From: Cyanidiococcus yangmingshanensis
Lineage: Eukaryota > Rhodophyta > Bangiophyceae > Cyanidiales > Cyanidiaceae
Assembly (NCBI GenBank): GCA_013995675.1
Contig: VWRR01000017.1
Span: forward strand, 1-64,000
Reading direction: 5' to 3'
DNA: 64,000 nt
The position numbers were made by a program, and so were the translations under genes. Below, piece by piece: positions 1 through 12,268 of the stretch (position 1 is the stretch's first letter; every line of letters starts with the position of its first letter). A model generated the notes under the pieces. That model saw only the letters and a list, made by a program, of their open reading frames with translations. It was not told the origin of the DNA and made no database searches.

Positions 1-1300
1 ATCTTACACTCCATTCACCGCCTTTCACTGAATCATCTCTTACACTCCATTCACCGCAATTCACCCCAATTTCATCATGTCATCCCATATCCCTTATTCC
101 ACTGGGGCATCTCAATAGCCCCATTCTCTTTATCTACAGTGTTTCAATGATGACTCGAGTCAGCACGTTCAATGTCTTTGTGCCATGCACTTCATCGATT
201 CTTCTCTGAACTTTCTGCTTGGCTGGCGCTGACCAGGTTGGTGTTCGCCCATAGAATGGTGTTTCTGCTTTGCTTGCCGACTCTGTCTCTTTATGTGGAG
301 ATTGTTTTGGTCACCTTGTTTAGCTTTTGTTTCGGTTGCTGTCGCTATCTGCTACCTTTATTATTAGCTCACGTTTTTGTGCATTCTACTTTGATGATTT
401 CGTTTTGTGTTTTTCTCTTGCGTTGTTTTATATCCTCCAGACAGAGATGTGCATCTATATTTGGTTACGCACGCTACTAGCTCTTTATTTGTTTAACTCT
501 GGGTCTTTCCTTCGGTAACGATTTAGGTCTAGATCCTTACCAGTAGGTTGCTTCTCGGTTTGGGGAACCGTTTCGTATTGTCAATCTTTGTGCTCTTGTT
601 CAGATCTTCATCCTCAGTGCTCTTTCGCCGCCGTTGGGCATGCATACTGGACGCAGCGCTGGCGCACGCCTCGGATTTGGATCGCTCCCAGGGTTACTCG
701 TCGCGGATCTTTCGATTCCAGATTCGATAGCGCACCTTCTCGCGCACAACCATCTTATCACACGGTACTCGTCAGGTTGCCCAGGGGTGCTATGCTGGCG
801 CCGCCATCGCCGCCATCGTCGCCATCCATTCGGCGCTCCTCGGTCGATGTGCGATGCCGCCGCTTCCGTTGGAGAGGCCCGGCGTCCATTCTGATCTCTT
901 GGATATATTTCACTGGCCCAATGGGCGCCCGGTCATCTTGGATAGGCATGCCTCCGATCGGGGTTGCTTTTGACGAGCCCTCAACGTCGCAGCTGGGACC
1001 ACAGTTACGATCCTCCACTACGCCGCTGCCTGGCCTAGACGCTCCCGCAGGGATCTGTCCAGGTTTGAGACAATAACGAGCTGGCGAATGGCTGCACAAC
1101 CAAGGACCCATGCTCATCTGAACGATGCTGGTTCGCTCGTCGGCAACAGCATGAATCGTTGGAGACTCGCATAGATCTTCAACGTTTTCGTTTCGCTCTG
1201 ACTTAGTCTTTTGTGCCCAACTGCTCAAATTTAGATTGATCGGACCAACTGATCATTCAACATATCAGTGAACATATGGTAGTCTAGTTCTAATGACCAA
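1..1300. other. Subtelomeric-like edge, no gene recognised
   Basis: The left edge carries loosely repeated C-rich motifs such as TTCACCCCATT, TCCATTCACCG and CATCATGTCATCCCAT. The same motifs return at about 4730-4830. CCCCATT-like strings resemble degenerate copies of the C. merolae telomere unit (AATGGGGGG, established knowledge), so a chromosome-end position is inferred. The rest is T-rich sequence followed by a GC-richer part. Short open frames are present but have biased, low-complexity translations and no recognisable domain. Confidence 0.5.
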
Positions 1301-1922
1301 CGATTGGTATTGGCGCTTTCTCAATATTATTCGAACTGACGACATGCTATGCTATGTCGTATTGAATTAATACCAGTTATGGAAACCTCTGGGGAGTAGC
1401 GAACAGCACGATCGGACACCATCGGCCACCATCGGTCGGCCGGCAATCTTCGACACCACAGGCCACCACTGGACTGGACAGCACAGAATTGGCCGCGACA
1501 GATCCAGCGGCCGGCGCGCATTTCCCGCCAATGCCTCGGCGCAGGCGCAGGCGCAGGCGCACGCACGCTTTTGCCTGACCGAAAATGGACAGACGCTGTG
1601 ACGCCGCACGCGATCGCCAGCGAGCGCCAGCGAGCGCTCGAGCGATTCGATGCGAACGCTCGCACGCGCAATCGATGTGCCGCCCCCAGCAGAGATGCGC
1701 CGCCGCCTCCGGCGGGACAGCATACGCGAGACAGCTCACCGTCACAGGATTAACGTGACAGCTCCCCAAGACAGCATTCCCTGGCAGCTCCCCAGGACAG
1801 CACCCGCTGCGCCACAGCGTCCTGCGACTGACAGACAGACACGGCGCGCACCCCAGCCCAGCGGCGGCTGTCCCCAATCCGCGGGTGCCGACCCAATTCG
1901 CCGAGCTGGGGTCGTTTCGTCG

Positions 1923-1963
1923 GCCACCACAGCGCCAGCGCCAGCGCCAGCGCCAGCAAACGC
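1923..1963. repeat. CAGCGC hexamer microsatellite
   Basis: Several consecutive CAGCGC units lie inside duplicated block A. A matching run sits at about 6820-6850 in block B. Antisense translation gives an Ala-Gly repeat, which explains the spurious open frames here. Confidence 0.8.
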
Positions 1964-2404
1964 CATCTAGGATCATCGATTCCAGATCCTCACGGCGCGC
2001 CTGACGGAGACGATTTCAGCGATAGCCGAGAGCGATGCTGATACCGATGCCGATGGCCGAGAGCGATACCGATGCCGATGCCGATGCCGATTGACAATTC
2101 CGATCGCGATGGCCAACAGCGGCAACAGCAGCAGCAGTAGCGGTATTCACAGAGACCGCGCAGTTGCCGGTGCCAGCATCGATCACAGTGGAACCGACAC
2201 CATGAACCCTGGAAAGCGACCTATGGTGACCTGACGATACGAAACGAAGCGACCATGGGCATGCAAAAAAATAACAAAAAAACTACTCGGCCCGATACTT
2301 ACCCTGTTCTTGAATGGAGAGTTACCTGAAAAAAAAACTAGCAAAACAAAACAGAGTTGGTGCAAGACATTCAGCCACCTGCCTCGCTGGCCTGAGCTGA
2401 GCAG

Positions 2405-2580
2405 AGCTGAACAGAGCTGAACAGAGATTACCGGAGATTAACGCAGCTGAACGGAGCTGTACAGAGATTACCGGAGATTAACGCAGCTGAACGGAGCTGA
2501 ACAGAGATTACCGGAGATTAACGCAGCTGAACGGAGCTGAACAGAGATTACCGGAGATTAACGCAGCTGAACAGTGCTGC
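2405..2580. repeat. 40-bp tandem repeat, about four copies
   Basis: The core AGATTACCGGAGATTAACGC starts at about 2424, 2464, 2504 and 2544, an exact 40-bp spacing. Linkers are variants of AGCTGAACGGAGCTGAACAG. The near identity of the copies points to recent expansion. At the matching place in the second subtelomeric block (about 7250-7350) only unexpanded GAACTGAAC-type sequence is present. Confidence 0.9.
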
Positions 2581-2729
2581 ACTGCACCCTCCAGTCGTCG
2601 TTCTGTTCGACGCGGTGCGCAGCACTAGCACCGACACACACGCACGCACCCTGGTGGGACCGGATCATGCTCCGACCCCACAGCTCTCAGCAACCATAAA
2701 AATCATATGAACCTTTTTTTACAAACACA

Positions 2730-3010
2730 GGGGAACCCAAAAAAAAAGAAAAAGAAAAAGAAAAAGAAAAACTGCGCAGCTCAAGAAACAAAGCGCCCAG
2801 AGCCGGTGAGATAGTAGCTCGCCCTGGAGTTGCGACCATTTCCCTCTACAGTTACTGAGCGCACCAGACGCACTACTGGCACTGGAGGCACCGGCGAGCG
2901 CCTCCGCACACCCACCTGCAGTCGACTGAGCTGAGCTGAGCACTACCAACACCAAAACCAACACCAAAACCACCAACAATCACAATAACAACCAGTACTC
3001 TAGACCGAGC
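2730..3010. repeat. Low-complexity A-rich and CAACACCAAAAC tracts
   Basis: AAAAAG-type tracts occur near 2745-2770 and CAACACCAAAAC units near 2945-2975. This is simple sequence between the two subtelomeric blocks and has no coding potential. Confidence 0.7.
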
Positions 3011-3224
3011 AGACAGAAAAAAATAAAAAATAAACAATAAAAAATAAATGAAAAGTGCAGAAACCGACCCAGGTAGAAACGATACCTACGACGCGTCGAC
3101 CAGCTCGCACAGCTGGCCAGCGATCAATAGATGCATGGATACGCAGCGGCCATTGCGCCACGCTGTCCCGTTGCGGGCGCGCCCTCGTACCGTCCCTAGA
3201 AACGGAGGGACGCTCTCGGGGCGA

Positions 3225-4170
3225 GCACCTGATCACCGACGATTTTGGCGAAATCAACAAATCACGCCAAAATGTCCCTCACATACTCAGGGACAAGAAT
3301 ATAAAAAGAAACCGGAGAAAAACTGAAGAACAAGGCCAGAAACCAGCCTCGAGACCCTGTGAAAACACAGCTTCGGCCCCGGCTCAACGCTACTGTCTGG
3401 CAGACTGGCCTGGGCCAGCCAGTGCACCCAATCACCGACGATTCTCAAAATCACAGCGAGACATACCAAACCAGGCCTGAAGCTCTTAATAACACGTCTG
3501 TAAAAAGAAATCGGAGAAAAACTGAAGAACAAGAACAGAAACCAGCCTCGAGAGCCTGTGAAAACACAGCTTCGGCCCCGGCTCAACGCTACTGTCTGGC
3601 AGACTGGCTCGGGCCAGCCGGTGCACCCAATCACCGACGATTCTCAAAATCACAGCGAGGCATACCAAACCAGGCCTGAAGCTACCAATAACACGTCTGT
3701 AAAAAGAAACCGGAGAAAAACTGAAGAACAAGGCCAGAAACCAGCCTCGAGACCCTGTGAAAACACAGCTTCGGCCCCGGCTCGACGCCGCCAGTCGATA
3801 GACTGGCCCGGGCCAGCCGGTGCACCCAATCACCGACGATTCTCAAAATCACAGCGAGACATACCAAACCAGGCCTGAAGCTACCAATAACACGTGTGTA
3901 AAAAGAAACCCGAGAAAAACTAAAGAACAAGGCCAGAAACCAGCCTTCGAGACCCTGTGAAAACACAGCTTCGGGCCCGGCTCGGCCCTACCCTACCACA
4001 GACTGGCGTGGGCCAGCCGGTGTGAACCCAATCACCGACGATCCTCAGACTCTCAACAAAACACACCAAACCGTCCTTCACATACTAATCAACAAATATA
4101 CAAAAAGAAAGTAACAAAAAAACAAAAGAACAACACCTCAAACGCACCGCCAAAACTCTTCAAAACACGG
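3225..4170. repeat. 199-bp tandem repeat array, about 4.5 copies
   Basis: The marker AAAAAGAAACCGGAG or its variants begins at 3303, 3502, 3701 and 3900, and a diverged copy begins at about 4102. The spacings are 199, 199, 199 and 202. A second marker, ATCACCGACGATT or variants, recurs with the same period from about 3233 to 4031. Because 199 leaves remainder 1 when divided by 3, successive copies present the same peptide in successive frames. This makes a ladder of about 105-115-residue open frames on both strands that are by-products. The central copies are almost identical and the outer ones diverged, as expected for unequal exchange. Confidence 0.92.
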
Positions 4171-4195
4171 CTACAGCCCTGGGCTGACACGCCTC

Positions 4196-4266
4196 AAGAG
4201 GCTGCGCTGGGCTGCACTGGGCTGCGCTCGGCTGCGCTCGGCTGCGCTCGGCTGCGCTCGGCTAGG
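4196..4266. repeat. 10-bp GCTGCGCTCG tandem repeat
   Basis: Six or so units of GCTGCGCTCG/GCTGCGCTGG run head to tail just after the 199-bp array. Confidence 0.85.
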
Positions 4267-4729
4267 GTAAGCTCTCAGCCCTGGCGGACCCGGGCACACA
4301 CCACCCTCGACTGCCCAGCCGTACTCTCTCGAGAGGTCATCAAAATACCCAAAAACTAAAAACAACAACAGTAACAAAAACAAAAACTGAAACTCAAACC
4401 AGACCAAAAGAAACTTCACCACAAAAAAAAAACAAAACAGAACAAAACAGAACAAAACAGAGGGAAGGAAAACGTCACCAACACTCAACCACAAGCTCAA
4501 GAGCAGCGGACGAGCGCAGACACAACGCCCGATCGAGCTTGAGAGGCGACCTCGATCGCCCAAGGGCCGCTCACCTGTGACCCGCGTCCAGCTGAGCGCT
4601 GCCAGCCAGCATGGAGTGCGTAACCAGGACACACTCTGAAGCCCTAACGATAAATAGAAAACCAACTTCTGGTTGATAGGGAGCTTGGCTCCATCAAAAG
4701 GGCCCAGAACAATCATATCCGACCAGCCC

Positions 4730-6200
4730 ATTCACCCCATCACCCCATTCCCATCATGTCATCTCATTCTCCCCATTCACCCAAATTTTATCATGTCACC
4801 GCAATCCCATCATGTCATCCCATTCCCATGTTCCACGCTAGTCTTTTTGGTTGATCTGGTCGCGCTGGTCTGGTTTGACGCATTGATTGCCATAAATTAA
4901 TCCGGTTGCATCAATGACGCCATCCTAACAAGGGTCAATGACCCATGCTTTTTCCTTTTTTCTTGGTGTCTGCCTGGTCGCTCTTCCTCAGTTGAAGGTA
5001 TTGGTTGCTTTGGCTGGATCGCTGGAGTTGTCGCCCGTTCTGCTTTTCCATACGGTCTCAGGTTTTTTTTCTCCTTCGGCTTGTTGCCGTTTCTGCTTCT
5101 CCGCCTAGGCGGAATTGGTTTGAACGTAGTTTTGTACTTGTGCAGTGTTTCGCGTGGATGCGTTTGTTTGTGTTCCTTTTTCAGTTCGGCACTTTTCAAC
5201 AGGAATGGGGTTTCGTCCTCGCCACGTGCATGTATTTTTGCTCGGGCTTGCTCGATTCTGGTCCTCGCTAGATCTCGAAATGCATGTCTTTCTGGTTTGC
5301 GCTATAAATACATCTCCATGCCGTCGCTCTAGGCGGTACGTTGGTTTCGGTATCCGTTCCTTGGCCTTATTCGTAGGTCGACGCTATCTAGCCTACCGCC
5401 GGTCTCGCGCGCTCTTTCCAGATCGAGTCCTGTTGCTGGCGCTGACCTCGCGCGATGCGCCGGTTCGATTGGCGGCTCAGCGCGCCCGGCCACCTGATGA
5501 CGCGCTGAGATCAACCGAATGCCGATGATTCCAACGCCGGCGTCGCCATCTGCGCCCTCGATGGCACCCGCCGTTCGGGACGTTCGCAGCGACGCCGCGC
5601 CCTCCAGCAGTGAGCCCTTCCACCCGGCCTAGCCCAGTTTTCTTGGACCTAACTCGGCCTAATGGCCACGATGGTCATCGTAGGGCGGCGTTTGGGCATT
5701 AGATTATGTCCAAACATGTCATCGACATTCCAGATGCCTCACCAGCTACCATGCTTCGTCAAGCTCGCCGCTACTAGTACGATACGCTCCAGCAGGTACT
5801 GGACTGATTGGAGACTTGCACTATCTAGCGTTTTGCTCGGTACCTTGTACAACCCAGGCGGATCTGCACGCCGCTGTCAAGTTCATTTACATCAACAACT
5901 ACAACTACAACAACAAGCGGTACTATGCACGCTCGAATTCAGCTTCGCGTTCACACCGCTTCTCGTTCACGCGATCACTGGTCATCTCGTGAGCTTAGGA
6001 ATGGATCATCTCGTTATCTTTACTTCAATTCAATAAATCAGGGAGCTCGAGGAGTACCGTCCATGGACCACGACTTGCGCGCACCCTCTTGCCCTGACAG
6101 ACCAAAAAACATTTATATGGAGTGTGTGATAGCTCGAAAATCAGTCGTGGGAGACGCCCAGCAAGAACGAAAAGAAAAAGACACGATCGGCCGGCCGGCC
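4730..6200. other. Subtelomeric spacer, no gene recognised
   Basis: The segment opens with CATCATGTCAT and CCCCATTC motifs shared with the window edge. It continues T-rich and then becomes GC-richer, in the same composition order as bases 60-1300. This suggests the whole first 2.7 kb, not only its right part, may be duplicated, but the similarity is too weak for me to align. Short open frames here show no domain. Confidence 0.45.
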
Positions 6201-6239
6201 TCTCGGCAATCTAGGAGAGCGAGCGTGATTTCCGCCGCT

Positions 6240-7450
6240 GTCAATCATCACCAGGACACATCTGGACAGAGCACGCCACCACTGGACTGGACTGATCTTG
6301 ACCGAGCTAGACTTACCTGGACAGCACAGCCTACTACCGGACTGGACAGCACAGAATTGGCCGCGACAGATCCAGCGGGCGGCGCGCATTTCCCGCCAAT
6401 GCCTAGGCGCAGGCCTAGGCGCAGGCCTAGGCGCAGGCGCACGCACGCTTTTGCCTGACCGAAACTGGACAGACGCTAGACGCCGCACGAGATCGCCATC
6501 GAGCGCCAGCGAAGCCAGCAAGCGCTTGCACGCGCAATCGATGCGCAGCCCCCAGCAGTGATGCGCCGCCCCAGTAGTGATGCGCCGCCGCCTCTGACGG
6601 GACAGCATACGCGGGACAGCTCACCGCGACAAGGTCAACGTGACAGCTACCCAGGACAGCTTTCCCTGACAGCTCCTCAGGACAGGACCTGCTGCGCCAC
6701 GGCGTCCTGCGACTGACAGACGGACACGGCGCGCACCCCAGCCGAGCGGCGGCTGTCGCCAATCCGCGGGTGCCGACCCAATTCGCCGAGCTAGGGTCGT
6801 TTCGTCGGCCACCACGGCGCCAGCGCCAGCGCCAGCGCCAGCTCCAGCAAACGCCATCTAGGATCATCGATTCCAGATCCACACGATGCGCCAGACGGAG
6901 ACGATTTCAGCGATGGTCGATGACTGATTGTCGATGCCGATGCCGATTGCCGATTGCCGATTGCCGATTCCGATCGCGATGGCCAACAGCGGCAACAGTA
7001 GCAGCAGCGGCGGGATTCACAGAGATTGCGCAGTTGCCGGTGCCAGCATCGATCACAGTAGGAACCGACGCCATGAACACTGGGAACGGACCTATGGTGA
7101 CTAGACAATACAAAACGAAGCGACCAAGAGTCGGTAAGAAAAAAATCAACAATCGTCCAGAAACCTACCCTGCTCTAGACCGGAATGAAACCTGACAAAA
7201 ACAAAACAGCACTAGGGGGAGACGGTCAGCGGCCTGCCTTGCTGGCGTGAGCTAGACTGCACAGACCTGATCTGAACTGAACGGAGCAGAATGATGCTGA
7301 ACTGAACTGAAAAGAACAGACTGAGCTGAACAGAGTCGAACTTTGCTGTGCTGCACTCTCCAGTCGTAGAGCTTTTCGACACAGCGCACTGCTTCGGGAC
7401 CGATACGCACACACACGTAGTCTAGTAGGACCTGATCTGGGACCCGACCA
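6240..7450. repeat. Subtelomeric duplicated block, copy B
   Basis: This is the partner of the block at 1400-2700. It shares GGACAGCACAGAATTGGCC, the CAGCGC run (about 6820-6850), GCCGATT repeats (about 6935-6970) and GCAGTTGCCGGTGCCAGCAT (about 7030). Local differences include an extra GGACTGGACTG insertion near 6280-6340 and a second ATGCGCCGCC unit near 6560-6590. Confidence 0.75.
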
Positions 7451-10400
7451 GATCTGGGATCTGATCTTAAGACGGACAACCAGATCTAGGGAGCTGCCCA
7501 GTAAATTCCAGAAAAAAATACCTCAAATATGAATGTAATTATCAGAGTGAGGTCACAAACTTCCAGAACGACCCACGGTATTTTTTTGTCGAAAACTGAG
7601 ACCCCTCTCTATGCAGCCTCATGGCGCTAGCGTGTACCTGGGCCGATGGACCCGCCCGGCGAGGCTGATCGACCCTGACGCTCACAAAATTCAGTCAGCC
7701 TCAGCGCAACCTCTTCATATCAATAGACAAAACCTTCTCCAAAACTAAACGAGAAAAAAAACGAAAGGAATAGTTTTACCAAACCAAACTAGAAAACCAA
7801 TATCGATGCACGCTGAAAGTAACACGATATCGACAGGTACGCGTTGACTCCAGCCTGGCTGCTGGACCCATTGGCGCTGCATCCAGATTCAATGAGCCCG
7901 CCTTCCGTCAGCGCTCAGCCAGATGCCGATTCCCGTCACCAGGACACGCTTGTCGGCAAGCCGCTGTCAAGAGCTCGATCATGGATTGCCGACTGTCTGA
8001 CAGATGCGCTTCTGGGATAACCATTTCCTGAACATCGACTCGCCGCCTGGCCTGCAGCTCCGATACCCATTGCAAGGGTGACGATGGTGGTTCGGCACCC
8101 CAGCCTCAGCCCCAGCTCAAGCTCAAGTTTATGCCCAAGCCCAAGCTCAAGCCCAATTCTATGCCAGATCATGAACAAGATCATGATCATGAACAAGAAC
8201 GGTAGTCTCCCGCTGTTGATCGCCAATACCAACAATGCATCCTTGTCCCGACCAGCAATCTCCCGTAGCGCTTACATACATACATACTCAGTTCCTATCC
8301 ATGGTGGCATCCTCTCTTGGCTTCGTGCCCATACTACGCCGACCATGCGTCATCTTGGAGTTGGTCACTGTATGCTGAAGACAGCATGGTGCATCATGCC
8401 GCTTCACCAATGGCGACGGCGGGAGGAGGATGCACGTTCCCGTTTCCCTGAACGCTCATCTCATGATCTATTCTGCCGAGCCATGGCTCTTGAACGATGA
8501 TGTTTCAATGAGCCGATGAATCGATTGAACAACAAACCAATAAACCTCCTTGTCAGGTAAGCAATGGAACAATGAACCCATGAACCATCATCGGTCGCGC
8601 TGGTACACCTCGATTGCAATGATCTGGTCATTGCTCACCAGGGGCGATGCGGCCATGATCTCCAGCAGCCGTGGGCGCCACCAATGTGTCTCCCTCACGC
8701 TCAACGATCAGGTCAAAGGCCTTTTCTTTCCCTTCGTCTCTGTGGCGATTCCCAGTGATAACCACTGGACGTTGAATGAATGCATTCTAGTATAGTCACA
8801 ATTTTCTTTCTGAATACACCATCTCTGGTGTTTCTTTGGTACGCAGAGTCATGCTTGAGATAAGCGTTAGAGCCACGGCTCCTTTCAATGGAACAGAGGC
8901 GAGTACCATCCATGCCAGTGAAGAACCATCACCTGAAAAGCGATGCCTCTGCATCCCCTTGTCCCGTACGCTCCCACAGAGATACCGCTCGTTGCCATAC
9001 AGGCGGCTGAGGTCTCGTTTCATTCTTCTCGATCACTGCGCGGCTTTCATCAAGAGTCTCGGGCGATGCACGGACCTAGTGCTCGAGCGACGCATTCTGA
9101 AATGCATCGGTTTCAGTCTCATAATCCAAAAAGCATCATGAAACACTCGGTGCTGGTGCACACCAGCTGATAAGTCTAAGCACCAGCCTTGTCTCGAAGC
9201 GAGTCGGTGATATCCCAGCGATCCCTCCAGAGACGTTCGAGAACTCTCTGAAATCCAGCGACCGCTCGAGTTTGCCACGTGAATCAGATCTGTTCTTTTT
9301 CGGTGCACCCACAGTTCATGATAAGACGGGATCTATCGACAGATCTGCCGTGGAGCCTCAGAGAGACAGAGAGACAGAGAGACAGAGAGACAGAGAGACA
9401 GAGAGATACAGGGAGATAGAGAGTCAACGAGTCAGATCGTTTCCGCAACCCGCGGTGCGCTACAGCTATCGTAACCACGATAGAGAGAGAATTGTTCCTC
9501 ATTCTATCTTGACTTCTTCAGTAGCTCTCCACATGGATAGGTGTGTTGCTTCTGAAACGTCTTTATGTTCCCGTCGAGCAAAGATGCTTCGGACTCCTCA
9601 ATGTCGCTTCGCAGTGACGCTGATTCATTGAAAACCAATGCATCATGAGTAGTTCAGTTCAGCAGCGGAGCGTGTGTGCTGCGAAAACATCGGGGCTGGG
9701 CTGCTCTCGTAGAATAGACTTTCCAGCTCGCTCAACATAAGAGATATGGACAGTAGGGATGATCGCAAGAAGAAACTACGTTCCAACGCAGTGGCCAACC
9801 GGAGGAACGACTGGTAGGTCCCACCATTTCTCAAGGGCAATCAGGCATTTATGAGTTCTATGACTGATTGGAGCGCTTCGAGTTCGCTTTCTCAGTGAAT
9901 AACAGCGATTTCTAGAACTGGACCAATATTCATCGAGACTGCTTCCATAGATACGTCAAGACGTTTTGCACGGGCAAACACAATCAAAGAGGATGCCTCG
10001 GCCCCGGCATGTTTGTGGTGGTGGCATGAGCGCTCCGGGCCTGGTGGCCCGTCTCGTTTTCTGTTCTAGGAAAAGCAGCGTAGAGATAACGTCGATTCTA
10101 CTTGATGCTTGATATTCATTCCAATAGACCTGTTTCTGAATAGGAACCAAACCTAGATGTCACTGAATATCGGAAGCACGGTGTCCGCAATCCGGAGATA
10201 TCCCAAGAGGGCACACGTCTCCGGGAATGCTTTCGATCCCATCAGAATCTCTGTTACGATCTGGACCCTGCATGGCTGCATGGTTGCAAGGCTTTATGAC
10301 TGTATGGCTGCCCAGCAATGATCTGAAGACGCTCGGCTCACGCGCTCTTCCAATCATGATGGACAAACAGTATTCTTTTGATCATACCGTTCCAGTTTTT

Positions 10401-11163
10401 ACTTTCCATTTCGCGGACTTTTCATGAATATTCCAGTTTCTTTTGGTCGTTCCTTTGCACGAAACATTCATCCTTCTCATAGATACTCATCGAGTATCAA
10501 GTGCAGAGAGCCCAGTATGAAGCGACGATAGAGACCAGGTTCTAGACGCTTTGGCGTCTTTGGGATATTCCCAGGTGCATAGATGGTGCCATTGTGATTT
10601 GAAACTTCAATGACGCAAACATCAGTAGTTCATTCAGAGCCGCAGACGCAGCCATCTCGAAAAGCATCGGCAAGGCCTCGAGTCCTGTTCGACTCTTCGT
10701 ATGCAGACTCAGATCTAGGCATGATGCCAAGCATTCTTCATCAGGGCCAAGTGGCTAGTGGCCTTGGTGGTTGTGTACTGTATGGCAGGATAGCGTACAG
10801 ACAGCGAGGGCGACCAGTCAGGCATGTCCTGATTTTCAAGCCTAGATTGGGCGGACGCTAGGCGTCCAAGATCGCAGCACGCTGCTCGATCACATCATCT
10901 TGGAGAATTTGGCAAAATCTGATTCTACTAGATCTTGGTCGAGACGTGCTCAAGATCATGCAGGCGACAGTCCCCGACTTGTTCAGTACGTCACTCGATG
11001 CATGGCCATAAGCCGTCTCTTTTGAGTCTCCTGTCATTCAAACTCACCAAATGCTGAGTCTCGTCTCCAACGTGGGTTCGACTCGAGAACGACAGTCTCC
11101 AAAAGTTGACTTAGAGTGCCCAAACCATATCGACCAAATGGCGCTGAGTCTAGGCCGCGCCCG
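7451..11163. other. Gene-poor stretch, no confident gene
   Basis: About 3.7 kb separates the subtelomeric blocks from the first credible genes. It contains hexamer-like low-complexity sequence at about 8095-8165 (variants of CAAGCTCAAGCCC) and the GAGACAGA repeat. Open frames are short, overlap on both strands and show no domain. No rRNA or tRNA was recognised by eye. Confidence 0.5.
9358..9415. repeat. GAGACAGA octamer microsatellite
   Basis: About six units of GAGACAGA run in tandem and end in GAGATACAGGGAGATAG. It is a plain purine-rich microsatellite in an intergenic region. Confidence 0.9.
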
Positions 11164-11909
11164 CTACCAAAGACCACAAGGATTTGAGAGAAGCATCGCT
11201 CGCCGCACTACAATAACCAGACTCTCGGCCTCTTCGGTTTCCCCTTTCTCGCAGAATTTCTGGAGAATACCAGCAAGTTCGTTCGACGGAGCGGTGGTTC
11301 TTCCCCATGCGTTCTCCTCGGTCAATTCGAATCTAGATTCTTCAAGGGGCTCGCCAGAAAGCACTGTACGCGCACTTATCATTGGGTCCCTCGAGCAGGA
11401 GAGATTTGCGTATACACCGTATCCGCACGACACACGCGTGTCCAGACGAGCAACGCCGACGAGAAATAACCGCCCGATGCGTTGACTGGCCTCACACGCT
11501 CGCAAGAACACTTGACTAGAATTTCGGCTCGAGCTTTATCTTCCGGAAAACTAACCAAGATTCCGCATGTTGTACCATTGACGCTTCCGATCGTTCTCAT
11601 CTGTATCTCGAGCAGTCGGGGAGCCAATACACTCCAGCAAGTCCAGCAAGAATTCGCCCTACAGCATTCCCCAAACTCGTTACGGACATTGCAAAGCACG
11701 AGAAACAAATAGCTCACAAACTCGCACCAAACGCTGTCTAAACGGCTTTCGCAGTCGTCCTCAAAAATGTAATCTATGGCTCGTCCAGTCCGAGGAAGCA
11801 GGTCGCTCCCGGGGATACCATCTCGGCCTCCATGCCCATCGAGGACAGCGCCAGCACGCATGCACAACCACTGCCGCAGTTCAGCGATCCGCATGAGGAC
11901 GCGCGCCAT
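11164..11909 (-). CDS. Possible unknown protein, needs one frame change
   Basis: I do not recognise this product. An open frame starting at the ATG at 11909 runs to about 11520, where a second frame continues to a stop at 11164. The two halves read as ordinary protein: an amphipathic first part containing ARVLMRIAELRQWL, and a second part ending in an acidic-then-hydrophobic segment (GETEEAESLVIVVRRAML). Joining them requires gaining one base near 11512-11525, opposite in sense to the shifts seen in other genes of this window. It would be divergent from QCR6, with about 150 bp between starts. A chance pair of overlapping open frames is a real alternative. Confidence 0.3.
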
Positions 11910-12058
11910 GAAATCGATGCGCAATGGCGCCGTCTGGCCCTTGCCAGCTCTGTCGGCCGACGGCGACGCTGCGCCTTCAACGACTGAGAAAAGTTTGCGT
12001 CTGCTTCGGCACGCGTATTGTGAAACCCTAGGTGCAGCTTTGTTTTCGGGGACGTTAC

Positions 12059-12268
12059 ATGGCTGACGCAGCGTCCACAGATCCCAAGGTGGAACTTGAA
12101 GAGTCTTGCCGTCCACACTGTATACGGCAGTTGATTGAATATGAGGACTGCACGAAACGAATCGAGAAAGACACAACTGGAGAAGCACACTGCACCGGCC
12201 AGTACCTAGACTTTTGGCGTTGCATAGATCTGTGCGTGGCGCCCAAGGTTTTCCAACGCGTCAAGTAG
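12059..12268 (+). CDS. QCR6: Cytochrome bc1 complex subunit 6 (hinge protein)
   Basis: This is the acidic hinge subunit of mitochondrial respiratory complex III. It sits at the intermembrane-space face and helps cytochrome c dock on cytochrome c1 (known for the family). The 69-residue product matches plant QCR6 nearly end to end. Visible hallmarks are VELEESCRPHC near the start, YEDCTKRI, HCTGQYLDFWRC and the closing DLCVAPKVF. The four cysteines of the two CX(n)C helical-hairpin pairs are all in place (SCRPHC, EDC, HCTG, WRCIDLC). The frame opens nine codons earlier at 12032, but the ATG at 12059 (MADAAS) matches the usual plant start. The gene is complete and uninterrupted, and its small size makes it easy to miss. 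Confidence 0.93.
   Translation: MADAASTDPKVELEESCRPHCIRQLIEYEDCTKRIEKDTTGEAHCTGQYLDFWRCIDLCVAPKVFQRVK

Larger units (their letters stand above)
1400..2700. repeat. Subtelomeric duplicated block, copy A
   Basis: This block is recognisably the same as the block at about 6240-7450. Shared landmarks, in the same order, are GGACAGCACAGAATTGGCC, the CAGCGCC hexamer run, the GATGCCGAT hexamer run, GCAGTTGCCGGTGCCAGCAT and CTCCAGTCGT near the end. The copies differ by many substitutions and small indels, so the duplication is not recent. Copy A carries an expanded 40-bp tandem array that copy B lacks. Open frames inside are translations of the hexamer runs and are not supported as genes. Confidence 0.75.

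Noticed and set aside
1377-1976. 199-residue minus-strand open frame in the subtelomere
   Set aside because: Its translation is dominated by the hexamer microsatellite and other low-complexity sequence, and it starts inside simple repeats.
3048-3966. Ladder of about 105-115-residue open frames on both strands in the 199-bp array
   Set aside because: Frame rotation of a 199-bp repeat explains them on both strands.
3225-4170. CRISPR array
   Set aside because: Units are long, adjoining and without unique spacers of constant size; the gene content is eukaryotic.
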